64,000 bases of DNA from Streptomyces zhihengii (GCF_016919245.1 NZ_JAFEJA010000001.1:3834001-3898000), one strand, 5' to 3'. Counted from the first letter of the stretch, positions 24,772 through 32,922 are shown. Notes: generated by a model from the letters alone, not told the origin. A program made the numbers and translations.

Positions 24772-25616
24772 GCCGCCACCCCCGCTCGTACGATCCGTCC
24801 GGACCACAGGAGACCCGCCGTCTCCAGCAATGCTCCGACGGCCAGGCAGGCAAGCCCCGCAGGGGTGTGGAACAGCACCCGCAGCGGATCCGCGCCGAGT
24901 GCCGCGCCCAGGCCGAGACCGGCGACCGGCAGCAGTGCGAGCAGGACCACGGTCGACCAGGCGCCCGCCAGCTGGGCCCGCAGCTCCTCCTGCTGGTCCG
25001 CCACCGACCGCAGTGCGGCCTCCAGCCGGTCCAGTCCGTCGGCGAGCCCGGCTCCGCTGCCGACCGCGACCTGCCAGCAGGCGGCCATCCCCGCCAGCCC
25101 TTCACCGCCCGGCTGCCGGGAGGCCGTGCGGAGTGCCTCGGGCACATCGCCTCCGAACCGGGCCGCCGCCAGCACGGCGGCCTCGCCCTGGCCGAGCGCG
25201 TCCGTGGCCCGGGCGCCGAGACGCAGCGCCCCTCCGGGCTGGAGCCCGGCCCGCAGCTCCCCCGCGACGGCGCCGCACAACGCCACCACCTCGCCCGCCC
25301 GGTGGCGCCGCTCCCGCTCCCTCAGCCGGGCGCGCAGGCGCCGCCGTACCAGTGGCACCGCCGCGGCTCCGAGAACGGCGGGCACCACCGAGCCCGCCAG
25401 CAGGGCGAGGAGCACGGCCGGAGGCAGGCAGAGCCACTCCTTGTGGCGCATCGACAGGCCGAGCACGCACTCCCGCAGCCGGGCCCGCTGTGGCCGCGCC
25501 ACGGGGCCGGCCAGCAGGAGCCCTGCCCGCCGCCTGCCCTGCCGGCCGGCCGTCAGCAGCCAGGCCGCCGCACCGGCGCAGACCGCGGCGGCGCACAGCG
25601 CCTCTCCGGGCCTCAC
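24768..25616 (-). CDS. tadB: TadB-like type II secretion F-domain membrane protein
   Basis: 282 residues. Second platform protein of the Tad system. It has an N-terminal membrane region, the F-domain segment around VVALCGAVAGELRAGLQPGGAL, a second conserved stretch GSGAGLADGLDRL, and C-terminal helices. The GTG start overlaps the tadA stop as GTGA, which fixes the start; long open frame upstream is a shadow of tadA. Confidence 0.85.
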   Translation of the reverse strand: MRPGEALCAAAVCAGAAAWLLTAGRQGRRRAGLLLAGPVARPQRARLRECVLGLSMRHKEWLCLPPAVLLALLAGSVVPAVLGAAAVPLVRRRLRARLRERERRHRAGEVVALCGAVAGELRAGLQPGGALRLGARATDALGQGEAAVLAAARFGGDVPEALRTASRQPGGEGLAGMAACWQVAVGSGAGLADGLDRLEAALRSVADQQEELRAQLAGAWSTVVLLALLPVAGLGLGAALGADPLRVLFHTPAGLACLAVGALLETAGLLWSGRIVRAGVAA

Positions 25617-26761
25617 AGCCCTTCTCCCATCAGCACCCGCAGGTCCCGCCACCCAGGGCCCGGCATGAACGTCTCGGCGCCCCACCGCAGCGCCTGCACC
25701 GTGACCACCAGCCCGTTCGCGTCCCGCTCCAGGACATGCATCTCGGCGATCCGGCGCCTCCCGTCCATGTCGCGCGCGACATGGACGACGACGTCCAGCG
25801 CGGCGGCGAGCTGGCTGTGCAGGGCCGCCCGGTCGAGGCCCGCGGCCGTCCCCAGGGCCTCCAGCCGGGCGGGGACGTCGGCCGCGGTGTTCGCGTGCAC
25901 CGTCCCGCATCCACCCTCGTGCCCGGTGTTCAGCGCCGCCAGGAGGTCCGTCACCTCGCCGCCCCGCACCTCGCCGACGACCAGCCGGTCGGGGCGCATC
26001 CGCAGCGCCTGCCTGACCAGGTCCCGCAAGGTCACCCGCCCGGAGCCCTCCTGGTTGGCCGAGCGGGATTCGAGCCGCACCACATGGGGGTGGTCGGGCC
26101 TCAGCTCGGCCGAGTCCTCGGCCAGGACGATCCGTTCCCGCTCCCCCACCAAGCCCAGCAGACTGCTCAGCAGGGTGGTCTTGCCCGATCCGGTGCCGCC
26201 GCTGATCAGGAAGGAGAGCCGCGCCCGCATCAGGGCGCGCAGCACCCGGTCGCCGCCGGGCGGGACGGTGCCCGCCCGGATCAGCTCGTCGAGCGAGAAG
26301 GCCCGGGGCCTGACCACCCGCAGGGACAGGCAGGTGGAGCCGACCGCCACCGGCGGGATCACGGCGTGCATCCGGGTGCCGTCGGGGAGCCGGGCGTCGA
26401 CCCACGGCCGGGCGTCGTCGAGCCTGCGCTCGGCGACCGCGGCGAGGCGCTGCGCCAGCCGGCGCACGGACGCGGCGTCCGGGAAGGTCACGGCGGTGAG
26501 TTCGAGCCCGGCGCCCCGGTCCACCCAGACCCGGTCCGGCGCGGACACCAGCACATCGGTGACGGAGGGATCGGCGAGCAGCGGCTCCAGCGGCCCGGCC
26601 CCCACCAGTTCCCCGCGCAACTCCTCCGTGCCGCCCAGCACTTCGGCGTCGCCCAGGAGCCTTCCCTGGGCCCGCAGCGCGGCCGCCACGCGAGCCGGAG
26701 TCGGTTCCGCACCGCTCTCCGCCAGCCGCTGCCGTACGGCCTCCAGCAGACCCGCGCTCAT
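25613..26761 (-). CDS. tadA: TadA/CpaF-type secretion ATPase
   Basis: 382-residue hexameric ATPase that powers pilus assembly. An N-terminal domain carries the family sequence DVLVSAPDRVWVDRG. Walker A is GGTGSGKTT (188-196), the Asp box is around VLAEDSAELRP, Walker B is RLVVGEVRGGEV, and the His-containing segment GTVHANTAAD follows. All catalytic elements appear intact. The ATG overlaps the upstream tadZ-like stop as ATGA, and the stop overlaps the tadB start, so it sits in the middle of a coupled operon. Confidence 0.93.
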   Translation of the reverse strand: MSAGLLEAVRQRLAESGAEPTPARVAAALRAQGRLLGDAEVLGGTEELRGELVGAGPLEPLLADPSVTDVLVSAPDRVWVDRGAGLELTAVTFPDAASVRRLAQRLAAVAERRLDDARPWVDARLPDGTRMHAVIPPVAVGSTCLSLRVVRPRAFSLDELIRAGTVPPGGDRVLRALMRARLSFLISGGTGSGKTTLLSSLLGLVGERERIVLAEDSAELRPDHPHVVRLESRSANQEGSGRVTLRDLVRQALRMRPDRLVVGEVRGGEVTDLLAALNTGHEGGCGTVHANTAADVPARLEALGTAAGLDRAALHSQLAAALDVVVHVARDMDGRRRIAEMHVLERDANGLVVTVQALRWGAETFMPGPGWRDLRVLMGEGL

Positions 26762-27861
26762 GCCCGGGCCTCCCCCGCGAAGGCCTTCTCCCAGAAGGCG
26801 GCGCAGAAGCGGGCCAGCGGGCTGCGGCCCGCTGCACCCGGTGGCGACCCCTGCCCCTGGGCCGCGAGAAGCCCTGTCTCGACCGGGAGTTCGCCCGCGA
26901 GCGGCAGTCCGAGCGCGCCGGCGACCCACCGCTCGTCCAGGCCCGGCGCGTACGGTCCGCGCACCACCGCCCGCAGGTCGGTGAGGATCATGCCCACGGC
27001 CGATGCGACCCGGTTGGCGGCCGCGACGGCGCGCAGCTCCCCCGGCACCACGAGCAGGCCGAGGTCCAGTTGGGCGAGCGCCTCGGCGACGCCGTCGTCG
27101 ACGCGGCGCGGCAGATCGACGACGACCACACCGCCCCGCCGGCGGGCGGCGGCCAGCACGGAGCGCATGGCCTCCGGGGGGACCACGACCGAGTCGCCCC
27201 GGTCCCAGCTGAGTACCCGCAGCGAGTGCAGTTGCGGGAGCGACTCCTCCAGCGCCCCGCCGGCGACCCGCCCCTTGGAGGCGGCGAAATCCGGCCATCG
27301 ACGCCCCTCCGTGTGCTCGCCGCCGAGGAGCACGTCCAGGCCTCCGCCCAGCGGATCCCCGTCGACGAGCATGGTGCGCCGCCCGCCCCGGGCCGCCGTC
27401 ACCGCGAGCGCGCAGGCGAGCGTCGACGCCCCGGCCCCGCCTCTGCCGCCGATCACCCCGACGGTCAGCGCCGGCCGGTCGACGCCCTCGACCACGTCGG
27501 CGATCCGGTCGACGAGCCATGTCTCGGCGTCGGGCAGGCACAGCACACCGTCGGCCCCGATCTCCACCGCGCGCCGCCAGACATCGGGATCGTCCTGGTC
27601 CCGGCCCACGAGCAGCACGCCGCGGCGGCGGGTGACGCCCCGGCAGCGATGGGCCGCGTCGTCGCCCACCAGGATCAGGGGCGCGCCCTCCCAGGCGTCG
27701 CGGCGCTCGGGCACCGCATGGTGCACCTCGGGCTCCGCACCCGCCGCCGCGCACAGGCGCAGCAGGTCGTCCAGGAGAGCCACGTCCTCGGTGACGATCA
27801 GGGGCCCGTCACGGCGCCCCTCGGTCGACTGCCCACGCGGCGATGCGATGGATCCGGCCAC
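26758..27861 (-). CDS. TadZ/Ssd-like septum-site/pilus localisation protein
   Basis: 367 residues. A receiver-like N-terminal domain (LILVGDD, LLVGRDQDDPD) is followed by a MinD/ParA-like domain. The P-loop region is GGRGGAGAST (138-147): Ala replaces the Walker Lys, so ATP hydrolysis is doubtful. The following DGDPLGGGLDVLLGGE segment keeps the fold. TadZ proteins place the pilus machine at the cell pole; the M. tuberculosis counterpart Rv3660c is called Ssd and affects septation, as I recall. The GTG at 27861 has GGGAG upstream; the frame stays open upstream but with no conserved sequence. First gene of the tad operon. Confidence 0.85.
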   Translation of the reverse strand: MAGSIASPRGQSTEGRRDGPLIVTEDVALLDDLLRLCAAAGAEPEVHHAVPERRDAWEGAPLILVGDDAAHRCRGVTRRRGVLLVGRDQDDPDVWRRAVEIGADGVLCLPDAETWLVDRIADVVEGVDRPALTVGVIGGRGGAGASTLACALAVTAARGGRRTMLVDGDPLGGGLDVLLGGEHTEGRRWPDFAASKGRVAGGALEESLPQLHSLRVLSWDRGDSVVVPPEAMRSVLAAARRRGGVVVVDLPRRVDDGVAEALAQLDLGLLVVPGELRAVAAANRVASAVGMILTDLRAVVRGPYAPGLDERWVAGALGLPLAGELPVETGLLAAQGQGSPPGAAGRSPLARFCAAFWEKAFAGEARA

Positions 27862-27964
27862 GGTCTCCCACCCTCTCCGTGCGCACCGCAGGACTGCGTG
27901 TGCGCGATTTCTCCGTCCCGCGGACTTCGCGGCTGGAATCACGGTGGGGTGCTCTGAAAAATCG

Positions 27965-28011
27965 TGTGGATCTTGCTGAAAAACTGTGGATAACCAGCCA
28001 GCTGTGAATAA
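27965..28011. promoter_or_regulatory. Three phased DnaA-box-like repeats upstream of tadZ
   Basis: TGTGGATCT at 27965, TGTGGATAA at 27985 and TGTGAATAA at 28003 run in the same orientation, 20 and 18 bases apart. On the opposite strand the middle one reads TTATCCACA, an exact DnaA box; the others have one and two mismatches to the Streptomyces consensus. They lie about 105-150 bases before the tadZ start in an AT-rich patch. Function not shown. Confidence 0.5.
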
Positions 28012-28019
28012 CTCCGTAG

Positions 28020-28216
28020 CCCAAACCGGTGAGCGTTGAACGACTCCCGGAGAGCAGCAGAGCAACTACGCAGAGTGACGAAATTGAGGGTGAGCCCTCC
28101 GCGGCGCGAAGCGCCTCGCAGCGGGGTCTCCGGCGGTCCGATGCCTGCCGGGAAACGGAAAAACCCCTCCGGACATGCGACGACCCCCGCCGGGGGGGAG
28201 AGCGGGGGTCGTCTTT
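28020..28216 (+). ncRNA. Possible small RNA ending at an orphan terminator
   Basis: The gap between divergent tadZ and the HAD gene (27862-28359) has a strong plus-strand terminator but no plus-strand gene to its left for over 5 kb. The segment before it contains a small hairpin (GGCGC GAA GCGCC at about 28108) and no coding frame. The 5' end is a guess; no clear promoter was found. Confidence 0.3.
28179..28216 (+). terminator. Strong terminator with no upstream gene
   Basis: Perfect 12-base arms GACGACCCCCGC / GCGGGGGTCGTC with an 11-base loop, followed by TTT on the plus strand. Confidence 0.75.
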
Positions 28217-28347
28217 CCGGCCGACTCGGGGGGGGAGGAGCCGGGCCGGGTTAGCACGGTCGCGAACGATCCGTGACTTCCATGGTGTACCCGAGAGCCT
28301 TCTCAGGCAAACCCACGCGCCCCAGCGTACGCCGAATGGCGGGCGCA

Positions 28348-28353
28348 TATGCT
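28348..28353 (+). promoter_or_regulatory. -10 hexamer TATGCT for leaderless HAD gene
   Basis: TATGCT ends 6 bases before the GTG at 28360. It supports that start and a leaderless transcript. No clear -35. Confidence 0.4.
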
Positions 28354-28359
28354 CTGCCC

Positions 28360-29241
28360 GTGGAAAACCACTCCTTGCCGCGCACGGCTGCCTTCTTTGA
28401 CCTGGACAAGACGGTCATTGCGAAGTCTTCGACGCTGACCTTCAGCAAGTCCTTCTACCAAGGCGGGCTGATCAGCAGGCGCGCCGCGCTGCGCACCGCC
28501 TACACCCAGTTCGTCTTCCTGGCGGGCGGCGCCGATCACGACCAGATGGAGCGGATGCGCGAGTACCTCTCGGCGCTCTGCAAGGGCTGGAACGTGCAGC
28601 AGGTCCGGGAGATCGTCGCCGAGACCCTGCACGACCTGATCGACCCGATCATCTACGACGAGGCCGCCTCGCTCATCGAGGAGCACCACACGGCGGGCCG
28701 CGACGTGGTCATCGTCTCCACGTCGGGCGCCGAAGTGGTGGAGCCCATCGGGGAGATGCTCGGCGCCGACCGGGTCGTGGCCACTCGTATGGTCGTCGGC
28801 GACGACGGCTGCTTCACCGGGGAGATCGCGTACTACGCTTACGGGCCGACCAAGGCGGAGGCGGTGCGGGAGCTGGCCGAGTCGGAGGGGTACGACCTCG
28901 ACCGCTGCTACGCGTACAGCGACTCGGCGACGGACATCCCGATGCTCTCGTCGGTGGGCCACCCGTACGCGGTCAATCCGGACCGGGCGCTGCGCCGCGA
29001 GGCGGCACTCCGCGACTGGCCGGTTCTCGTCTTCAACCGCCCGGTGCGGCTCAAGCAGCGGCTGCCCGCGTTCTCCATGCCGCCGCGGCCGGCCCTGGTG
29101 GCCGCGGCCGCCGTGGGCGCGGCGGCCGCGACGGCGGGACTCGTCTGGTACGCGAGCCGCCGGCGGGGGGCGATGAGGGCCGCCCGGCTCGCCGCCGCCG
29201 CGACGGCGACCGCCGCTCCGGTCCGCTTCGCCCGCGTTTGA
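28360..29241 (+). CDS. HAD-IB family phosphatase with C-terminal membrane tail
   Basis: 293 residues. HAD motif I is FFDLDKTV with the nucleophile Asp14 and Asp16, motif II is VSTSG, motif III Lys lies in YGPTKAEAV, and motif IV is YSDSATDIPML. This is the SerB-like HAD-IB layout. The substrate is unknown. A hydrophobic helix (ALVAAAAVGAAAATAGLVWYA) and a basic end form a likely membrane tail. I chose the GTG at 28360 because the family sequence begins there and a -10 hexamer sits 6 bases before it; Met codons at 28273 and 28336 are alternatives. In S. coelicolor the counterpart (SCO3558) is called morphological differentiation-associated, and Rv3661 is the mycobacterial one, from memory. Confidence 0.85.
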   Translation: MENHSLPRTAAFFDLDKTVIAKSSTLTFSKSFYQGGLISRRAALRTAYTQFVFLAGGADHDQMERMREYLSALCKGWNVQQVREIVAETLHDLIDPIIYDEAASLIEEHHTAGRDVVIVSTSGAEVVEPIGEMLGADRVVATRMVVGDDGCFTGEIAYYAYGPTKAEAVRELAESEGYDLDRCYAYSDSATDIPMLSSVGHPYAVNPDRALRREAALRDWPVLVFNRPVRLKQRLPAFSMPPRPALVAAAAVGAAAATAGLVWYASRRRGAMRAARLAAAATATAAPVRFARV

Positions 29242-29299
29242 ACCTGAAAGTAAAGAACCCGGGGCAGGGGTTTCCCTTCCCTTCCCGCAGGAGTACAAA

Positions 29300-29530
29300 G
29301 GACTCAACGGCCCGCGAGACCGAGGACATCCGAAAGGATCACCTTTAACACGCATAAAGGCCCCACGGACCGATGCATGGAAGTCGAGCACCCACGCGAC
29401 GTCGACCCGTCGATTACGGGCCAGCCGCACCAGGTGATGGGCAAAGACCCCGACCTGATGGGCAACACACGAGGACGCTTGGTAACTGGGCGGACATGCC
29501 AGCGGCGGTACCGAAAGGTACCGCCGCAAC
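29300..29530 (+). ncRNA. Ms1/scr3559-type RNA polymerase-binding small RNA
   Basis: The 312-base gap between the HAD gene and the convergent Fic-like gene holds the syntenic position of S. coelicolor scr3559 (first called 6S-like) and mycobacterial Ms1/MTS2823, which lies between Rv3661 and Rv3662c. Ms1 binds core RNA polymerase without sigma. In the sequence I see no coding frame but several plus-strand hairpins: ATCC-GAAA-GGAT (29329-29340), CCCGT/ACGGG, a longer rod around CAGGT...ACCTG, and a final 11-base stem GCGGCGGTACC-GAAA-GGTACCGCCGC (29502-29527). Both GAAA loops are stable only on the plus strand, which fixes the strand. The ends are approximate; TACAAA at 29294 is a possible -10. 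Confidence 0.7.
29502..29527 (+). terminator. 3' hairpin of the Ms1-type RNA
   Basis: Perfect 11-base stem with a GAAA tetraloop and no T run. It also sits just past the stop of the convergent Fic-like gene, so it may stop both transcripts. Confidence 0.6.
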
Positions 29531-29553
29531 CCGTTCGAGGGGCTTGTCGCCGG

Positions 29554-30384
29554 TCAGGCGGCGCCGCGCTGGAGGGCCTCGCAGACGGCCGTCGACTCCC
29601 TGACACCCAGTTCGACGGACCTGCCGCAGTGCGCGATCCAGGCCGCCATGCCCTCCGGCGTCCCCGAGAGATACCCCTCGAACGCCGCGGCATAGGCCGC
29701 ACGTCCCTGCTCGGCGTGGCCGACCTCGGCCGGGCAGATCGCCTTCGGGTCGAGGCCGCTGCCGATGAGCACGATCCGCTCGGCGGTCCTCGCGATCAGG
29801 CCGTTGCACGAGACGAACGGCCGCAGCGCCAGCAGTTCGCCGTGCACCACCGCGGCCGACACGAGCGCGGGGGCCTCGCTGCCCTCGATGATCAGAGCGG
29901 CCAGGCCGTCCAGCCGGCCCGCCACCTCGTCCGCGTCCGGCAGCGGGGTCTCGATCAGCGGCTCGTCGGCCTTCTCCCCGGCCAGCCGGGGACGGCCCAC
30001 CGACGCGTCGTCCGCGGCGCCGCCGGCCGCGACGAGATGGAGGCGCGCGAGCACCCGCAGGGGTGACTGGCGCCAGATCGACAGCAGCTGGCCGGCCTCC
30101 GCGGTGAGCCGCAGCGCGGCGCCGACGGTGCGCGCCTCGGGTTCACCGCTGAAGTCGGTGCGCCGGCGCACCTCTTCGAGGGCCCAGTCGGCTCCGGACA
30201 GCGCGGCGGAGGCCCGGGCACCGCGCAGAGCGGCTTCCGAGGTGATCTCACCGCTGCGCCGGCGCATGACCCGGTGCCCGTAGACCCGGTCCACGGCCTT
30301 GCGCACGGAATCCACGGATCCGGCGACCCCGGGCAGCGCACCGAGGGTGGCGAGCGGATCGGCCGGCGAGGCGTTCGTACTCAT
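29554..30384 (-). CDS. Fic/DOC-like fold protein with degenerate motif (Rv3662c type)
   Basis: 276 residues, mostly helical. The segment HGELLALRPFVSCNGLIAR resembles the Fic motif HPFxxGNGRxxR but keeps only parts: the leading His is shifted and the GNGR core reads CNGL. AMP transfer is therefore doubtful. The counterpart is annotated as an oxidoreductase in S. coelicolor (SCO3559), which I see no motif for. The ATG at 30384 lies 8 bases after TAGCCT, so the mRNA may be leaderless; codons further upstream are not conserved-looking. It is divergent from the ATPase gene and convergent with the Ms1-type RNA. Function unknown. Confidence 0.7.
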   Translation of the reverse strand: MSTNASPADPLATLGALPGVAGSVDSVRKAVDRVYGHRVMRRRSGEITSEAALRGARASAALSGADWALEEVRRRTDFSGEPEARTVGAALRLTAEAGQLLSIWRQSPLRVLARLHLVAAGGAADDASVGRPRLAGEKADEPLIETPLPDADEVAGRLDGLAALIIEGSEAPALVSAAVVHGELLALRPFVSCNGLIARTAERIVLIGSGLDPKAICPAEVGHAEQGRAAYAAAFEGYLSGTPEGMAAWIAHCGRSVELGVRESTAVCEALQRGAA

Positions 30385-30392
30385 AACCAGCG

Positions 30393-30398
30393 AGGCTA
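30393..30398 (-). promoter_or_regulatory. -10 hexamer TAGCCT for the Fic-like gene
   Basis: 8 bases before the ATG at 30384; probable leaderless start. No clear -35. Confidence 0.35.
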
Positions 30399-30446
30399 CG
30401 CGCACCGCGCCCGCACCCCACCTTGGAGTGGTCTTCTTCACTCACC

Positions 30447-30478
30447 TTGACAACCGACCGCATGCGTGCGGCTACCCT
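30447..30478 (+). promoter_or_regulatory. Promoter-like TTGACA ... TACCCT before the MinD/CooC-like gene
   Basis: TTGACA at 30447-30452 and TACCCT at 30473-30478, spacer 20 bases (long). The predicted start falls at about the ATG at 30487. Confidence 0.4.
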
Positions 30479-30486
30479 AGGTGAAC

Positions 30487-31473
30487 ATGAAGATCGCTTT
30501 CGTAGGGAAGGGCGGCAGCGGCAAGACGACGCTGTCCTCGCTCTTCATCCGTCACCTGGCCGCCAACGAAGCCCCCGTCGTCGCGGTGGACGCCGACATC
30601 AACCAGCACCTGGGAGCCGCCCTCGGTCTCGACGAGGCGGCGGCGGCAGGACTGCCCGCCCTCGGCGCCCATCTGCCGCTGATCAAGGAGTACCTCCGCG
30701 GGACGAACCCGCGGATCACCTCCGCCGCCACCATGATCAAGACCACCCCGCCCGGCGAGGGGTCCCGGCTGCTGCGCGTGCAGGAGACCAACCCGGTGTA
30801 CGAGGCGTGCGCGCGGACGGTCCGCCTCGACGACGGCGACATCCGGCTGATGGCGACGGGCCCCTTCACCGAGTCGGACCTCGGGGTCGCCTGCTACCAC
30901 TCCAAGGTCGGTGCGGTGGAGCTCTGCCTCAACCACCTGGTGGACGGCCCCGACGAGTACGTCGTCGTCGACATGACCGCGGGGTCGGACTCATTCGCCT
31001 CGGGGATGTTCACCCGCTTCGACATGACGTTCCTGGTCGCCGAACCCACCCGCAAGGGGGTCTCCGTGTACCGCCAGTACAAGGAGTACGCCCGGGACTT
31101 CGGCGTCGCGCTGAAGGTGGTCGGCAACAAGGTGCAGGGGCCGGACGACCTGGACTTCCTCCGGGAGGAGGTGGGCGACGACCTGCTCGTCACCGTGGGG
31201 CACTCGGACTGGGTGCGCACGATGGAGAAGGGCCGGCCCGCACGCTTCGACCAGTTGGAGGCGGGCAACCGCATGGCCCTCCAGGCGCTCCAGGACGCGG
31301 CCGAGGACTCGTACGCCGACCGGGACTGGGAGCGCTACACGAGCCAGATGGTCCACTTCCATCTGCGCAACGCCGAGACCTGGGGCAACGAGCGGACGGG
31401 CGCGGACCTGGCCGCCCAGGTCGACCCCTCCTTCGTCCTCGGCGAGCACACCCCCGTGCCGCAGCCGGGCTGA
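30487..31473 (+). CDS. MinD/CooC-family P-loop ATPase
   Basis: 328 residues. It opens with a deviant Walker A, VGKGGSGKTTLS (about 6-17), with the extra Lys of the MinD/NifH/CooC group, followed by the switch segment AVDADINQ. A second motif VVDMTAGSD (about 160) is the Walker B/switch II region. CooC-type members insert metals or help assemble enzymes, but no partner enzyme is nearby, so the role is unknown. It is cytoplasmic or peripheral at the membrane. I chose ATG 30487 because the beta strand KIAFVGKGG starts there and the promoter-like element predicts a leaderless start; GTG 30481 is in frame just before. Confidence 0.82.
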   Translation: MKIAFVGKGGSGKTTLSSLFIRHLAANEAPVVAVDADINQHLGAALGLDEAAAAGLPALGAHLPLIKEYLRGTNPRITSAATMIKTTPPGEGSRLLRVQETNPVYEACARTVRLDDGDIRLMATGPFTESDLGVACYHSKVGAVELCLNHLVDGPDEYVVVDMTAGSDSFASGMFTRFDMTFLVAEPTRKGVSVYRQYKEYARDFGVALKVVGNKVQGPDDLDFLREEVGDDLLVTVGHSDWVRTMEKGRPARFDQLEAGNRMALQALQDAAEDSYADRDWERYTSQMVHFHLRNAETWGNERTGADLAAQVDPSFVLGEHTPVPQPG

Positions 31474-31540
31474 CTCCACGACGGGCGGCCCCGGCGCACC
31501 GGGACCGCCCGCGCAGGGACACCCGCCGGTGCGGACCTGC

Positions 31541-32812
31541 TCAGCGCTCGTTCTTCGGGGCGGGGGGCGCCGCGGGAGCGACGGGCGGCGTTCCGAGGAA
31601 GCCGTTCCAGCCGCCCGCCGGCGCCTGGCCCACGCCGAGTTCCCGCATCTTCTGGAGGACCACCGGGTCCTGGGCGTCCAGCCAGTCCACGAGCTGACGG
31701 AACGACACGCACTTCACGTCGCTCTTCACGCAGACCGTGGCGATGGTCTCCTCGATGGCGTCCATGTAGGTCCCGCCGTTCCAGGACTCGAAGTGGTTGC
31801 CGATGACGAGCGGGGCGCGGTTCCCCTGGTAAGCGCGGTCGAAGGCCTTCAGCAGGCCGTCGCGCATCTGGTTGCCCCAGAACGTGTGCATGGACGGGTC
31901 GCCCTGCGAGGTGACCGACTGGTTGACCATGAAGTTGTAGTCCATGGACAGCGTCTCGAAGGCGCGGCCGGGGACGGGCACCATCTGGAGGGAGAGGTCC
32001 CACAAGCCGTGCTTCTTCTTGGGCCACACCTGCTCGTTGACGCCGCTGGTGTCGTAGCGGAAGCCGAGGGTGCTCGCCGCCTTCATGAAGTTCTCCTGGC
32101 CCTCCAGACAGGGTGTCCGGGCGCCGATGAGCTCCTTGTCGTAGTCGAAGGGCAGCGGGTCGGCGGAGCTGAGGCCGGCGTTGGTCTTCCAGTTCTTGAC
32201 GAAGGACTTGGCCTGGCCGATCTCGCTCTTCCACTCCTCGACCGACCAGTTGCCGACTCCGCGGTCCTTGCCGCAGAAGTGGCCGTTGAAGTGGGTGCCG
32301 ACCTCGTTGCCGTCGAGCCAGGCACCGCGCAGTTCGCGCACGGTGTCCTTGATTCCCTGGACGTCGTTGAAGCCGATGTCCGAGCGGCCGGCGTCGTGCT
32401 GGGGAGGCTCGTACAGATCGCGCTTCTCCTCGGGCAGCAGATAGACGCCGCTGAGGAAGTAGGTCATGGTCGCGTCGTATTTCTTGCCGACCCGGCGGAA
32501 GTGCGAGAAGAGCTTCTGGCTGTCCTCGCCGGCTCCGTCCCACGAGAACACGACGAACTGCGGAGGCTTCTCGCCGGGCTTCAGCCGCTGCGGCTTCAGC
32601 AGGTTGGGCTGTGCGCCCGTGAAAGCGGTGGAGCCGTCGCCGATGAGGCGGACGGCGCTCTTCGGTGCCGCGACGCCCTCCTTGGCGGCTCCGGGACCCC
32701 CTTCGGCGCCGCCGGTCCGGGCGTCGCCCGAGGCGGTGCATCCGGCGAGTCCCGCGACCAGTGCCGTGGCGACCGCGCCCACGGCGACGGTCCTCTTCGT
32801 GGCGGCGAGCAT
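31541..32812 (-). CDS. Secreted lipoprotein of the polysaccharide deacetylase (NodB-like) fold
   Basis: 423 residues. Signal peptide ending in LAGLAGC gives a lipidated Cys. The NodB-type barrel is seen in FVVFSWDGAGED (motif 1, with SWDG instead of TFDD) and GTHFNGHFCG (motif 2, His-x3-His zinc ligands). Later segments SMDYNFMVNQ and PLVIGNHFESWN match the C-terminal strands of such enzymes. The change in motif 1 makes the chemistry uncertain: it may act on a surface glycan or be a binding relative. The ATG at 32812 follows GAGGGTGG. It is divergent from the SulP-carbonic anhydrase gene, with a perfect palindrome in the shared 300-base region. Confidence 0.8.
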   Translation of the reverse strand: MLAATKRTVAVGAVATALVAGLAGCTASGDARTGGAEGGPGAAKEGVAAPKSAVRLIGDGSTAFTGAQPNLLKPQRLKPGEKPPQFVVFSWDGAGEDSQKLFSHFRRVGKKYDATMTYFLSGVYLLPEEKRDLYEPPQHDAGRSDIGFNDVQGIKDTVRELRGAWLDGNEVGTHFNGHFCGKDRGVGNWSVEEWKSEIGQAKSFVKNWKTNAGLSSADPLPFDYDKELIGARTPCLEGQENFMKAASTLGFRYDTSGVNEQVWPKKKHGLWDLSLQMVPVPGRAFETLSMDYNFMVNQSVTSQGDPSMHTFWGNQMRDGLLKAFDRAYQGNRAPLVIGNHFESWNGGTYMDAIEETIATVCVKSDVKCVSFRQLVDWLDAQDPVVLQKMRELGVGQAPAGGWNGFLGTPPVAPAAPPAPKNER

Positions 32813-32922
32813 CCGTCCACCCTCTTTCGTATGCCGATACGACTTTCCGACTGCGGAAATACGGAGCCGACAAGGTCGCATCGAGCGAGAAGAGGGGAAG
32901 AGCGACGGGCCGCGATGAAATG

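Noticed and set aside
29304..29702. Minus-strand frames crossing the HAD/Fic-like gap
   Set aside because: Lie over the Ms1-type RNA and have no ribosome site or domain; a known source of false gene calls.
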